Assembly (NCBI RefSeq): GCF_001401805.1
Contig: NZ_LKDW01000002.1
Location: 248,001-312,000 of the forward strand
Length of the DNA stretch: 64,000 nucleotides
Direction of reading: 5' to 3'
DNA from: Pseudoalteromonas sp. P1-25
Lineage (GTDB): Bacteria > Pseudomonadota > Gammaproteobacteria > Enterobacterales > Alteromonadaceae
Of the stretch, positions 45,477 through 54,294 are shown in pieces. The position numbers were made by a program, and so were the translations under genes. Every line of letters starts with the position of its first letter. Position 1 is the first letter of the stretch. Under the pieces are notes generated by a model that searched no databases, had not been told where the DNA came from, and saw only the letters and a program-made list of their open reading frames with translations.

Positions 45477-46253
45477 ATGAAACCAGCCCTTAGTTTTCAA
45501 GAAGGACCCAAACCGCTGTCATGGCAGCAGTTCCCTCATGGGGACTATTTACGTGCTGACATTGAACAAAAAATGGATCAATGGCTGCCACGTATGTTTG
45601 GCTACCATATGCTTAAATTGGGGAATTTAAGTGGCGAGCTTAATACCAGTGTAAGCACTATAAAGCACCAAGTATGTGTTGCCGAAGAGGGGCCTTACAC
45701 AGGTGTGATAGCCGATATAGACGAGTTGCCCTTTTATGAGCACAGTGTGGATGCATGTATTTTAAGCCACTGCTTAGAGTATCACTCAGACCCTCATCAC
45801 ATATTACGCGAGGCGCACCGCACGCTAATACCCGGTGGTTACATTGTTATTACCGGATTTAATCCGTTTAGCTTATGTGGATTGGCGCAAATGTTGCCTT
45901 TTAGCGGCCAAAAACTGCCGTGGACGGGGCGTTTTTTTACGCCTGCGCGGGTAAAAGATTGGCTTAATTTATTGGGGTTTGAAATTATTAGCGATGAGCG
46001 CTTTATTTACTCATCTCTTGCGCGTGGTAACAGGCTTTCGCGGTTTGCATTTTGGCGCAGTTTTGCCAAACAGTATTTAAAACCTATGGGGAGTGTGTAC
46101 ATGCTGGTGGCGCGAAAACGCGTAGCTCCGCTTACGCCTATAAAACCTAAGTGGCATGCAAGGCCGCAGTTTTCACCTGTAAAAGGGGCTGGGCTTAGGC
46201 AAACCTCAAAACAGCACTTTAAGCAGTGTGAGCAAAAAAATAATAATAGTTAA
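45477..46253 (+). CDS. yafS: SAM-dependent methyltransferase (YafS family)
   Basis: The 258-residue class I methyltransferase-like protein has a Methyltransf_11-type segment: YTGVIADIDELPFYEHSVDA, then LSHCLEYHSDPHHILREAHR and PGGYIVITGFNPFS. The glycine-rich SAM motif I is weak (LKLGNLSGELNTS), as in YafS homologues. The substrate is unknown. The C-terminal 60 residues are basic and probably disordered. Genomic position between gloB and rnhA matches E. coli. Confidence 0.85.
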   Translation: MKPALSFQEGPKPLSWQQFPHGDYLRADIEQKMDQWLPRMFGYHMLKLGNLSGELNTSVSTIKHQVCVAEEGPYTGVIADIDELPFYEHSVDACILSHCLEYHSDPHHILREAHRTLIPGGYIVITGFNPFSLCGLAQMLPFSGQKLPWTGRFFTPARVKDWLNLLGFEIISDERFIYSSLARGNRLSRFAFWRSFAKQYLKPMGSVYMLVARKRVAPLTPIKPKWHARPQFSPVKGAGLRQTSKQHFKQCEQKNNNS

Positions 46254-46331
46254 AGAAAGTAAGACGCACTTTTTTATTGGCTCGATAAACCTAACATTCA
46301 TGACATTAAAAAGTGCGTAAGCTTTAACGGG

Positions 46332-46796
46332 TTAAGGCTGATAGCCTTCATCATCAAGTAGATTGCTACTGCTTGCTGCTTCACGTGCTAAATCGTCAAC
46401 TATTTCGTTATATTTATGCCCGCTATGCCCCTTGACCCATTTCCATGTAACCGTGTGCTCGCTACAAGCGCTATCAAGGCGTTTCCATAAATCGACATTT
46501 TTAACCGGTTTTTTTGCTGATGTTTGCCAGCCTCGCTTTTTCCAATTTGCAATCCACGATTCAATGCCTTGCTTAACATATTGGCTATCTGTGGTGAGGT
46601 TAACTGTGCAAGGGCGGGTAAGTGATTCAAGGGCAACAATGGCTGCGAGCATTTCCATGCGATTGTTTGTGGTGAGCTTATACCCTTGGCTTAATTTTTT
46701 TTCGTGGCCGTTATAAATCATAAAAATACCATAACCACCCGGGCCTGGATTACCTAAGCATGAGCCATCGGTGTAAATCTCTACGGTTTTTTGCAC
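46332..46796 (-). CDS. rnhA: Ribonuclease HI
   Basis: RNase HI removes RNA from RNA-DNA hybrids. The 154-residue protein keeps the catalytic set in E. coli positions: Asp10 ([11 protein letters not shown]), Glu48, Asp70, His124 and Asp134. The basic handle region [20 protein letters not shown] is present. It is divergent from dnaQ with 68 bases between the starts, the classical rnhA-dnaQ arrangement with overlapping promoters. Confidence 0.97.
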   Translation of the reverse strand: MQKTVEIYTDGSCLGNPGPGGYGIFMIYNGHEKKLSQGYKLTTNNRMEMLAAIVALESLTRPCTVNLTTDSQYVKQGIESWIANWKKRGWQTSAKKPVKNVDLWKRLDSACSEHTVTWKWVKGHSGHKYNEIVDDLAREAASSSNLLDDEGYQP

Positions 46797-46864
46797 TGTT
46801 TTACCTTGATATTATGTACAATAAAGTGATTATAGAAAGATACCAGAGTCAGGCTAAATTCGAT

Positions 46865-47578
46865 ATGGCACGTAGACAAATAGTTTTAGATACAGAAACC
46901 ACCGGCATCGACCCCAAACAGGGGCACCGCATTATAGAAATTGGGTGTGTAGAGTTAGTAAACCGACGTCTAACCGGAAATAATTTTCATGTTTACATTA
47001 ACCCACAGCGCAGCATTGAAGAAGAAGCAATAGATGTTCACGGTATTACCAATGAGTTTTTACGTGACAAACCGCTTTATCGCGATATAGCGCAAGAGTT
47101 TTTTGATTACATTAAAGGCGCAGAGCTTGTAATACATAACGCCCCGTTCGATGTGGGCCACATGGATAACGAATTTGCATTGCTTAACCAAGGCTATCCA
47201 AATACGCACGAGTACTGCCAAGTTCTCGACACCCTTAAAATGGCGCGTGACTTGCATCCTGGTCAAAAGAATAACCTCGATGCTTTGTGCCGTCGTTATG
47301 ATATAGACAACGCCAAACGGACCTTACACGGCGCGTTACTGGATTCTGAAATTTTAGCCGATGTTTACCTTGCCATGACTGGTGGGCAAACCAAGCTAAA
47401 CTTAAACCAAAATAAAGACGACGGCAGCGAGCAACAAGCTGGCGGCATAAGGCGCTTAAGTAGTGACCGAGCACCTTTGGTTGTATTGCGCGCAAATGAC
47501 GCAGAGCAAAGCGCACACGAAGCACGACTCGATCTTGTAAACAAAGAAGGCGGCCACTGTTTATGGCGCGCTGAATAA
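46865..47578 (+). CDS. dnaQ: DNA polymerase III epsilon subunit (proofreading exonuclease)
   Basis: The frame is open from 46760, but the ATG at 46865 gives the normal N-terminus MARRQIVLDTETTGID and 237 residues. Exo I (Asp9, Glu11), Exo II (VIHNAPFDVGHMD) and Exo III (TLHGALLDSEILADVYLAM) are present. The clamp-binding region after MTGGQT reads KLNLNQN where E. coli has SMAF. DnaQ proofreads replication by 3'-5' exonuclease activity. A start at the ATG 46814 is less likely. Confidence 0.95.
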   Translation: MARRQIVLDTETTGIDPKQGHRIIEIGCVELVNRRLTGNNFHVYINPQRSIEEEAIDVHGITNEFLRDKPLYRDIAQEFFDYIKGAELVIHNAPFDVGHMDNEFALLNQGYPNTHEYCQVLDTLKMARDLHPGQKNNLDALCRRYDIDNAKRTLHGALLDSEILADVYLAMTGGQTKLNLNQNKDDGSEQQAGGIRRLSSDRAPLVVLRANDAEQSAHEARLDLVNKEGGHCLWRAE

Positions 47579-47586
47579 GGCCAACT

Positions 47587-48957
47587 ATGAAAACGATGTA
47601 TTTTATAACTGCACTATGCGCCGCCTCGCTTTTTAGCGCCAGTGCGTTTGCCGTTAAGCAAGTAGAGCTGCTCAAACGCGACGGCCAACAAAATGAAATA
47701 CCGCTGCTAGATAACCGTTTTCGTATAGACAGCCAATTAGACGAAATAACCTTACTATTTTTTAGAAAGCCAGGGTCGCCTGCGGTTATTTTAGTTAGGC
47801 CCGATGGCAGCAAATACTTTGCCACCAACGCCGTTAAAGATCCCAATCTCGATTGGTTTGATGAGCTTAGTTACGATTTAATCACCATAAAAAAACCGAT
47901 GGCGGGCCCATGGCAAGTTATTGGCCGTATTTTGCCCGACAGCCGCATTGTGGTTTTGGGGGAGGTGTCTTTAAAAGCACAGCCGTTACCCCCTATGTTG
48001 TTTAGAGGTGAGACAATAAAAATAACGGGCGAAATTTTAAATGATGATGAGCCTATCGATGCAAACTTATTTAAAGATGTGGTAAGCCTTAACGTTGACT
48101 TTGTAAGCACCAACGATGAAAGCTACGCAAACTTTGGTGCCGGCATTCAAGAAGTTGCCGAATTTAAAGACGATGGGCGCGGCTTTGACGAGCGTCCTAA
48201 AGATGGGGTGTTTACTGGCGAATTTAAATTAGACTTTCCAGCAGGGCAGTGGACGCCTGAGCTCTACATAGCCACTCCTTTACTACAACGACGTATTGTG
48301 CAAGACCCTATTATTGTGCATGAACCGCCATTTAAATCTGAAATAGCGTTAGCAGAGCTTGATACCGATGAGCACTTGCTAACTATTAATATAGATAGCA
48401 ACATAGTTAAACCCGACACCGTTATTGTACAGGGGAAAATTTATTACCCTAACAACGAAGAGCAGATGTTTACGATTGACGCGCAAGCGGGTGATACACG
48501 ACAACTGGCAATTAAAAACTATGATTGGGGAAGATACAGCGTTGAACTGTCTGTTTTTGGTACTAATATAAACGGGCGTGAGTTTATGGCCACAATACCA
48601 ACGTACAAGTTTGAGATAGAAAGACCCATAGAAGCAGTGCCCGAAATAGACCCAACTACGCTGATTGATCAAAACCTCCCTTTAGAAACCGAGCCCGTTG
48701 AAGAAAAAATGGCCACTTCTACTTTAGTGATTTTAATCGCGGGCTGTAATTTGCTCATTTTATTGTTAGGCTGGTTAGCAATTCGTATTTTTGTACAGAA
48801 AAAGCCAATCAAATTTAACTTTAAACTCCCTTTTTTAAACAAAAAGGAAGTAGGCGGTCAGCACGATGGCGAGGCAGAAAAAAATCAAGTCGGCAAAAAT
48901 GGCTCAAAAAGTGACAAATCAGGTGAAATTTTAAACCTTTCGATGTCAGATGACTAA
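47587..48957 (+). CDS. TIGR03503 family periplasmic protein with C-terminal membrane anchor
   Basis: The 456-residue protein has a signal peptide (1-22, ending ASAFA) and a beta-rich periplasmic region with DGRGFDERPKDGVFTGEF, typical of Ig-like or VWA-linked extracellular domains. One transmembrane helix follows (about 378-400, LVILIAGCNLLILLLGWLAI), then a charged cytoplasmic tail. The sequence fits TIGR03503 from memory. Function unknown. It starts 8 bases after dnaQ, so it is probably cotranscribed, an arrangement seen in Vibrio and Shewanella relatives. Confidence 0.82.
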   Translation: MKTMYFITALCAASLFSASAFAVKQVELLKRDGQQNEIPLLDNRFRIDSQLDEITLLFFRKPGSPAVILVRPDGSKYFATNAVKDPNLDWFDELSYDLITIKKPMAGPWQVIGRILPDSRIVVLGEVSLKAQPLPPMLFRGETIKITGEILNDDEPIDANLFKDVVSLNVDFVSTNDESYANFGAGIQEVAEFKDDGRGFDERPKDGVFTGEFKLDFPAGQWTPELYIATPLLQRRIVQDPIIVHEPPFKSEIALAELDTDEHLLTINIDSNIVKPDTVIVQGKIYYPNNEEQMFTIDAQAGDTRQLAIKNYDWGRYSVELSVFGTNINGREFMATIPTYKFEIERPIEAVPEIDPTTLIDQNLPLETEPVEEKMATSTLVILIAGCNLLILLLGWLAIRIFVQKKPIKFNFKLPFLNKKEVGGQHDGEAEKNQVGKNGSKSDKSGEILNLSMSDD

Positions 48958-48984
48958 AAAACCTGTAAAAAAACAAAAAAGCCC

Positions 48985-49013
48985 TTGACGAAGTAGGGGC
49001 TGATTCGTATTAT
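48985..49013 (+). promoter_or_regulatory. Strong promoter of the tRNA-Asp array
   Basis: TTGACG (48985-48990), a 17-base spacer and TATTAT (49008-49013), followed by a GC-rich discriminator (CACGCCGC) typical of stable RNA promoters under stringent control. The first tRNA starts 43 bases downstream. Confidence 0.8.
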
Positions 49014-49055
49014 TCACGCCGCTGCAAAGGGAGACCTAAGCAGAAACGAAAATGC

Positions 49056-49132
49056 GGAGTGGTAGTTCAGTTGGTTAGAATACCGGCCTGTCACGCCGGG
49101 GGTCGCGGGTTCGAGTCCCGTCCACTCCGCCA
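49056..49132 (+). tRNA. tRNA-Asp(GTC), copy 1 of 7
   Basis: 77 bases with CCA encoded. The acceptor stem is GGAGTGG/CCACTCC and the anticodon loop is CCTGTCACG (anticodon GTC). It is the first of seven identical copies in tandem behind one promoter. Confidence 0.98.
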
Positions 49133-49159
49133 ATTTTCGACAATTTGTAAGTAGACGCT

Positions 49160-49236
49160 GGAGTGGTAGTTCAGTTGGTTAGAATACCGGCCTGTCACGC
49201 CGGGGGTCGCGGGTTCGAGTCCCGTCCACTCCGCCA
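49160..49236 (+). tRNA. tRNA-Asp(GTC), copy 2 of 7
   Basis: Identical to copy 1 with encoded CCA. The 27-base spacer to copy 1 is unrelated in sequence. Confidence 0.98.
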
Positions 49237-49277
49237 ACACTTACACAACATATGGTTGTAAAACATATTCTTATTAT

Positions 49278-49354
49278 GGAGTGGTAGTTCAGTTGGTTAG
49301 AATACCGGCCTGTCACGCCGGGGGTCGCGGGTTCGAGTCCCGTCCACTCCGCCA
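49278..49354 (+). tRNA. tRNA-Asp(GTC), copy 3 of 7
   Basis: Identical to copy 1 with encoded CCA. It is separated from copy 2 by 41 bases. Confidence 0.98.
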
Positions 49355-49385
49355 ATAAGAAAAAATAGCAGTTTAAATATGCGCT

Positions 49386-49462
49386 GGAGTGGTAGTTCAG
49401 TTGGTTAGAATACCGGCCTGTCACGCCGGGGGTCGCGGGTTCGAGTCCCGTCCACTCCGCCA
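49386..49462 (+). tRNA. tRNA-Asp(GTC), copy 4 of 7
   Basis: Identical to copy 1 with encoded CCA. The spacer to copy 3 is 31 bases. Confidence 0.98.
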
Positions 49463-49499
49463 CTATTTAAACACTGTTATATTACAAAATTTGTATGCT

Positions 49500-49576
49500 G
49501 GAGTGGTAGTTCAGTTGGTTAGAATACCGGCCTGTCACGCCGGGGGTCGCGGGTTCGAGTCCCGTCCACTCCGCCA
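49500..49576 (+). tRNA. tRNA-Asp(GTC), copy 5 of 7
   Basis: Identical to copy 1 with encoded CCA. The spacer to copy 4 is 37 bases. Confidence 0.98.
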
Positions 49577-49613
49577 ACAAATTTAGTAATGACAAGTAAT
49601 ATGATATCTCTGC

Positions 49614-49690
49614 GGAGTGGTAGTTCAGTTGGTTAGAATACCGGCCTGTCACGCCGGGGGTCGCGGGTTCGAGTCCCGTCCACTCCGCCA
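49614..49690 (+). tRNA. tRNA-Asp(GTC), copy 6 of 7
   Basis: Identical to copy 1 with encoded CCA. The spacer to copy 5 is 37 bases. Confidence 0.98.
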
Positions 49691-49743
49691 TTTGATATCG
49701 TAACAAAATTAGCAAGTGCATTACCCCATGCACATGCCACTGC

Positions 49744-49820
49744 GGAGTGGTAGTTCAGTTGGTTAGAATACCGGCCTGTCACGCCGGGGGTCGCGGGTTC
49801 GAGTCCCGTCCACTCCGCCA
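49744..49820 (+). tRNA. tRNA-Asp(GTC), copy 7 of 7
   Basis: Identical to copy 1 with encoded CCA. It is the last copy; the spacer to copy 6 is 53 bases and no strong terminator was recognised after it. Confidence 0.98.
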
Positions 49821-50060
49821 CTTGTTATTTCCTCAATAGCAAGCTTATAAAAACCTTATTTAAATAATTATCACTAGAAATTACCTGTTCAAGTTTTTTA
49901 GCCTTAAAACGTTAGTGTTTAAGCTATCTGTCACGCTTATTTTTTATACAACTATTGAATTTATTAGATAACGAACAATAGTTAATTTAACATATTTGAT
50001 ATTGATTTGTATTACTATTTGTTTTAATTTCTTTGCATTCGATAACTAACTTGGTTTGAT

Positions 50061-50774
50061 ATGCCAAACTCTTTCGCTTTTCAGCACACAACCCTCGAAT
50101 TTAAAATTTTAGTCGTTGAAGATGATAACTTGCTCAATGAGCAAATGAGTGAGTTACTAACCGCTCAAGGTTATGCTGTAACGTCGTGTTTTGACGGTGA
50201 TGATGCGTTGCACCTTGCGGTAACTCAAAGCTTTAACCTGATCTTATTAGATGTGATGTTACCGGGAAAAGATGGTTTAACGATGTTAAATATCTTGCGC
50301 AGTTGTAATAACACCCCGGTAATTATTGTCTCGGCAAAACATGCGGAAGAAGAGCGAATTAAGGGGTTATCTGCAGGGGCTGATGATTATCTTGCCAAAC
50401 CATTTAACAGCCAAGAGCTGCTTTTACGAGTCGACTCTGTGTTAAGGCGCGCCTTTAAACAAGACGGTAAAGCACCTTATGTTACCAATATTGAAGGACT
50501 CGAAGTTGATAGTTTACATCAACAGGTGAGCTTACATGGCGCAGTAGTTTCCTTTACGCCTATTGAATTTGGTTTATTACATATTTTGATTAAAAATCAG
50601 GGGCAGATATTGCTAAAGCCTTTTTTATATCAAGTGGTATTGAATAAACGTTTTAGTCAATATGATCGTAGCCTAGATATGCATATGAGCCGAATACGAA
50701 AAAAGCTTAATAATGCGGGCTGGGACGGAACGCGTTTGCAAACGGTACACGGCAAGGGGTATTGCATTAAATGA
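50061..50774 (+). CDS. OmpR/PhoB-family response regulator
   Basis: The 237-residue protein has a receiver domain (about 14-128) with acidic pocket Glu20-Asp21-Asp22 and phospho-acceptor Asp64 (ILLDVMLPGKDG), and conserved Lys in YLAKPF. A winged-helix DNA-binding domain follows (about 140-237, ending TVHGKGYCI). The gene overlaps the histidine kinase by 4 bases, so the two form one operon. It probably controls the adjacent TonB receptor and PepSY genes, judged from position only. The stimulus is unknown. Confidence 0.92.
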   Translation: MPNSFAFQHTTLEFKILVVEDDNLLNEQMSELLTAQGYAVTSCFDGDDALHLAVTQSFNLILLDVMLPGKDGLTMLNILRSCNNTPVIIVSAKHAEEERIKGLSAGADDYLAKPFNSQELLLRVDSVLRRAFKQDGKAPYVTNIEGLEVDSLHQQVSLHGAVVSFTPIEFGLLHILIKNQGQILLKPFLYQVVLNKRFSQYDRSLDMHMSRIRKKLNNAGWDGTRLQTVHGKGYCIK

Positions 50775-52126
50775 CCCGTCGTTTATTTTGGAAGCTATGT
50801 TTAATTATTGGCACCGGTGTGGTGGCCATGTTTTATTTAATCAATGTTGCGGTCACTCACTTTGAAAACGATATGAGCATGCTCTCAGACTCAAGTCGTG
50901 CGCAATTACTTAAATGGCAAAAGCAAGCAGAAGATATTTTACACCAAGGCGATATTGAAGCGCTTGAACAGTGGGTTAGTAACTTACAACAACAAGAGAA
51001 TATTTGGGCTGTGATTGCCCGAGCAGATGTAGTTGAGTTGGCTGGCAATCGAAACCATCGTTATGAATATACCGGTTATAACTTGGGTCGTAGTATTGAT
51101 TGGAAAATTCACCTGTATTTTGATCACGCCCCAGTGATGCAATTACCGTTTACTCATAACGAAGCAAGTTTAGTAGTGCAGCTGCCTGAGCGTATGCGCC
51201 CTGGTTCATTGTGGAATGCTACACGCCTATCATTACAGGTTTTTTTACCTATGTTGATTTTAGTGTGTTTATCCATTGTGTTATATCGCCATATTATGCA
51301 CCCCATTAGGGAAATGGACAGTGCCACTCGCGCATTTAGTTCGGGAGACTATAGTGTGAGGGTAAGAAAACAGTTTGGCTCTCGCAAAGATGAGTTAACC
51401 CAGTTGGCAGCTACTTTTGATTTAATGGCTGAGCGGATCAGCGAGCAAATTATGCATCAAAGAGTGCTGTTAACCGATTTATCCCACGAACTGCGTACAC
51501 CACTGACACGCCTAGATATTGCTACAGACAACTTATTAGCCAAACAGCACGAATTTTCTCACGCAAATCAAGCGAAATTAGAGCGCATTCATAAAGAGTC
51601 GTTACATATTCGTAAGCTGGTTGAAGATACCTTAACTTTATCTTGGCTCGACAACGAATCACCTCAGTTACGAGTAGAGTCGCTTGATATTGTAGACTTG
51701 CTTGAAATATTAATTGAAGATGCGCGTTTTGAATACCCCGATAAGAGAATAATAGCCCAGTTACCCAGTCAAGCGCTTATTGAAAATAGTAATCATAGGG
51801 CGCTTGGCCAAGCCATTGAAAATATATTAAGAAATGCACTGCGCTATACCCCAAAAAATAAACAAGTTGATATTAGTTGTCACGATAGTGGCAATAAATA
51901 CCGGATTACTATTACCGATCAAGGTCCTGGGGTTCCTGAGCATTATTTAAATACTATTTTTAGACCCTTCTTTCGTGTTGACTCTTCTCGTTCGTGTAAC
52001 AGTGATAGCTTTGGTTTAGGGCTAGCTTTAGCTCAACGTCAATTACATGCGATTGCAGCAGAGGTGGTGGCAAATAACAACGCAACAGGGGGCTTGAGCA
52101 TGACACTATGGGTACCCAAAAAATAG
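50771..52126 (+). CDS. Sensor histidine kinase (HAMP type)
   Basis: The 451-residue inner-membrane kinase has two transmembrane segments (about 7-27 and 153-173) flanking a short periplasmic sensor domain. A HAMP domain and the H-box follow, with His239 (LLTDLSHELRTPLTRLD). The N-box is IENILRNALRYTP, then ITDQGPGVPEHY and FGLGLALAQRQL. The architecture is like CpxA/RstB kinases. It should phosphorylate the response regulator encoded just upstream. The periplasmic domain gives no ligand clue. Confidence 0.92.
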   Translation: MTRRLFWKLCLIIGTGVVAMFYLINVAVTHFENDMSMLSDSSRAQLLKWQKQAEDILHQGDIEALEQWVSNLQQQENIWAVIARADVVELAGNRNHRYEYTGYNLGRSIDWKIHLYFDHAPVMQLPFTHNEASLVVQLPERMRPGSLWNATRLSLQVFLPMLILVCLSIVLYRHIMHPIREMDSATRAFSSGDYSVRVRKQFGSRKDELTQLAATFDLMAERISEQIMHQRVLLTDLSHELRTPLTRLDIATDNLLAKQHEFSHANQAKLERIHKESLHIRKLVEDTLTLSWLDNESPQLRVESLDIVDLLEILIEDARFEYPDKRIIAQLPSQALIENSNHRALGQAIENILRNALRYTPKNKQVDISCHDSGNKYRITITDQGPGVPEHYLNTIFRPFFRVDSSRSCNSDSFGLGLALAQRQLHAIAAEVVANNNATGGLSMTLWVPKK

Positions 52127-52195
52127 ACTGGCAGAGGCGCATTTTTTTATGTTTAAAATGTAACAAATGTAAAATTGCTATACACAGTCATTAAA

Positions 52196-52214
52196 GGTAA
52201 TGATAATTCTTTTT
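52196..52214 (+). promoter_or_regulatory. Candidate Fur box upstream of the TonB-dependent receptor
   Basis: AGGTAATGATAATTCTTTT matches the left and central part of the Fur consensus GATAATGATAATCATTATC. It lies 24 bases before the proposed receptor start. The right arm is poor. Confidence 0.45.
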
Positions 52215-52237
52215 ATTTACAAAAAAGGATACTTACC

Positions 52238-54277
52238 TTGAAAAAGTTAGCCCTAGCCAGCGCTATTGCTGGTGTATTTAGCTTATCTGCAGTTGCTGAA
52301 CAACAAAACGAAACAACAAAAACGTCTGTTGAACAAATTACGGTTGTGGGCTCTGCCACTAACCTCACTGTTTCAGCCGAAGAAATTGAGCAATATCAAG
52401 CTAATGACTTAGCAGATATCTTCCGCTACTCTCCTTCTGTAAGCGTGGGCGGCTCAGTTGGGGTAGCACAAAAAATATACATTCGTGGTGTTGAGGATTC
52501 CTTGCTAAACATTACAATGGATGGCGCCCAGCAAACGTCAACACTATTTCACCATATTGGCCGTGTAACAATTGACCCTGATTTATTACAACAGATTGAT
52601 GTGCAGGCCGGTGCTGGCGAAGCAACCAGCGGTCCAGGTGCAATAGGTGGCTCAATTCGATTTAAAACAAAAAACGCACAGGATTTATTACAAGAAGACG
52701 AACAGTTTGGCGGACGTGTTAAAGCCAGTTACTTTTCAAACGATGGTACTCGTTTTAGTGGTAGTGCCTATGGCAAGCTAAGTGATACCTGGGGTGTTTT
52801 AGGCTACTTTAGCACTGTTGAGCGCAATAACATGGAAGATGGCGATGGAGATACCATTTATGGCACTGCAGCAGATCAAGATATGTTATTTATTAAAGCC
52901 AGCGGAGAGCTTGATAATAACCACTACCTCTCGCTTAGTGTAGAGCAGCGTGATGAAGAGGGTGAGTTTTCGGCTCGCCCTAACTGGGCTGTACAAGAAG
53001 GCGGAGCGTTATACCCAAGTGAAGCCCAACGCGATACTTATGTTGCAAATTATACCTTCTCACATAGCCAGTTATTACATTTAGAACTGAGTGCATATAA
53101 AACAGAATCATCTTTTGAAGGTGGACGTTTTGCATGGCTTGCCGATATTGATACCTATGGCTTTGATATTAGAAATACCAGCATTATTGATGAACATAAA
53201 TTTATCTATGGTGTTGATTATCGTGATGATGAAGTCAGCAGTGGCCCTGCCTCTGGAGCAAAAGAGAATGCTGAGCAAGGCAGTGTTTTAGGTGTATATG
53301 CTCAAGGTTATAGCGATATTACACCCCAGTTATTACTGAGCTACGGGGTACGCTACGACAGCTACAAATTCCAACAACACATTTTATTAGATGAATACTA
53401 TGGCACGCCTATCACAGAAAGTGCATCAAGTTTAGATGACAGTGAAGTGAGCTTCAATGTGGGCTTAGCCTACGATATAAATGAAGCGTGGACGTTCGGC
53501 TTAGGCTATGCAGAAGCTGCAAGAGGAAAACAAATAGGTGATGGTTTCACCCTTGACGGGTATTTATATGATGGCTCGGATGCGCCGGTTGTATCTGAAA
53601 GCCTGGTTCCTGAGACGGTAACAAATATTGAAGCTTCAATCTCTTACTCAAGTGAAAACTTATCAGCTAAAGCCAGTATTTATAATTCAGCCTTAGATGA
53701 TGTAATTTTTGAAGGGTATGAAGGTAACTCGGTATACAATAATATTGGTACGCTTAATACCAAAGGGGTTGAGTTTGACCTAGCTTATCGAGTACAGGCA
53801 TTTGATTTCTTCTTGGGCTTTTCTGCTACTGATACTGAACTTGAACCACGTGATGGCATATATTCTGTAAACTATGATGCAATTGATATTAATGGTTACG
53901 AATTTGTTGGCTTAGGTAATAGCCGAGGCAATACTTGGGTAGCTGGCGTTGATTATACAATTAATACCGATGCAAAGGTTGGTTTAAGTGTAACTAACGT
54001 TGAGTCGCTGGATTTAGATACATTACATCAAGCGGTTGATTTAGGCTGGACTGATTCAATTTACACATTAAATAAGCCAAGTTACACCACCGTTGATATT
54101 TATTCTCAGTGGCATGTTACTAGTGAGCTGTTATTAAATGTGGCAATTACGAATTTATTTGACTCGCTTTATATCGATCATTCAAGCGTAGGTGACTATA
54201 GTGAAGTTTTCCCTACCGTTGTTGGCCCTTATGAAGCTGGACGTGATATTCGCTTATCTGTCTCATATCAATTTTAA
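52238..54277 (+). CDS. TonB-dependent outer-membrane receptor
   Basis: The frame is open from 52175, but the TTG at 52238 follows AAAAGGATA and starts a good signal peptide (MKKLALASAIAGVFSLSAVA). The mature protein, about 655 residues, has a plug domain (about 50-150, IYIRGVEDSLLNITMDGAQQ and GSIRFKTKN) and a 22-strand barrel ending in aromatic VSYQF. Such receptors import iron-siderophore, heme or other scarce ligands with energy from TonB-ExbBD. The Fur-like site and the downstream PepSY protein point to iron, but the substrate is not shown. Confidence 0.9.
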   Translation: MKKLALASAIAGVFSLSAVAEQQNETTKTSVEQITVVGSATNLTVSAEEIEQYQANDLADIFRYSPSVSVGGSVGVAQKIYIRGVEDSLLNITMDGAQQTSTLFHHIGRVTIDPDLLQQIDVQAGAGEATSGPGAIGGSIRFKTKNAQDLLQEDEQFGGRVKASYFSNDGTRFSGSAYGKLSDTWGVLGYFSTVERNNMEDGDGDTIYGTAADQDMLFIKASGELDNNHYLSLSVEQRDEEGEFSARPNWAVQEGGALYPSEAQRDTYVANYTFSHSQLLHLELSAYKTESSFEGGRFAWLADIDTYGFDIRNTSIIDEHKFIYGVDYRDDEVSSGPASGAKENAEQGSVLGVYAQGYSDITPQLLLSYGVRYDSYKFQQHILLDEYYGTPITESASSLDDSEVSFNVGLAYDINEAWTFGLGYAEAARGKQIGDGFTLDGYLYDGSDAPVVSESLVPETVTNIEASISYSSENLSAKASIYNSALDDVIFEGYEGNSVYNNIGTLNTKGVEFDLAYRVQAFDFFLGFSATDTELEPRDGIYSVNYDAIDINGYEFVGLGNSRGNTWVAGVDYTINTDAKVGLSVTNVESLDLDTLHQAVDLGWTDSIYTLNKPSYTTVDIYSQWHVTSELLLNVAITNLFDSLYIDHSSVGDYSEVFPTVVGPYEAGRDIRLSVSYQF

Positions 54278-54294
54278 GACATAGTTTTAATATT

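Noticed and set aside
47235..47846. 203-codon minus-strand frame over the dnaQ end
   Set aside because: Shadow of dnaQ and the TIGR03503 gene, both well supported.
49389..49586. Plus-strand frame with VVQLVRIPACHAGGRGFES repeats
   Set aside because: Sense translation of two tRNA copies; not a protein.
49056..49820. tRNA array as the attachment site of the 30-kb island
   Set aside because: The island ends lie in the Zn-ribbon gene and no tRNA fragment occurs at its ends.
49179..49821. Minus-strand frames reading AEWTGLEPATPGVTGRYSN repeatedly
   Set aside because: These are antisense translations of the tRNA-Asp copies, a well-known false gene.
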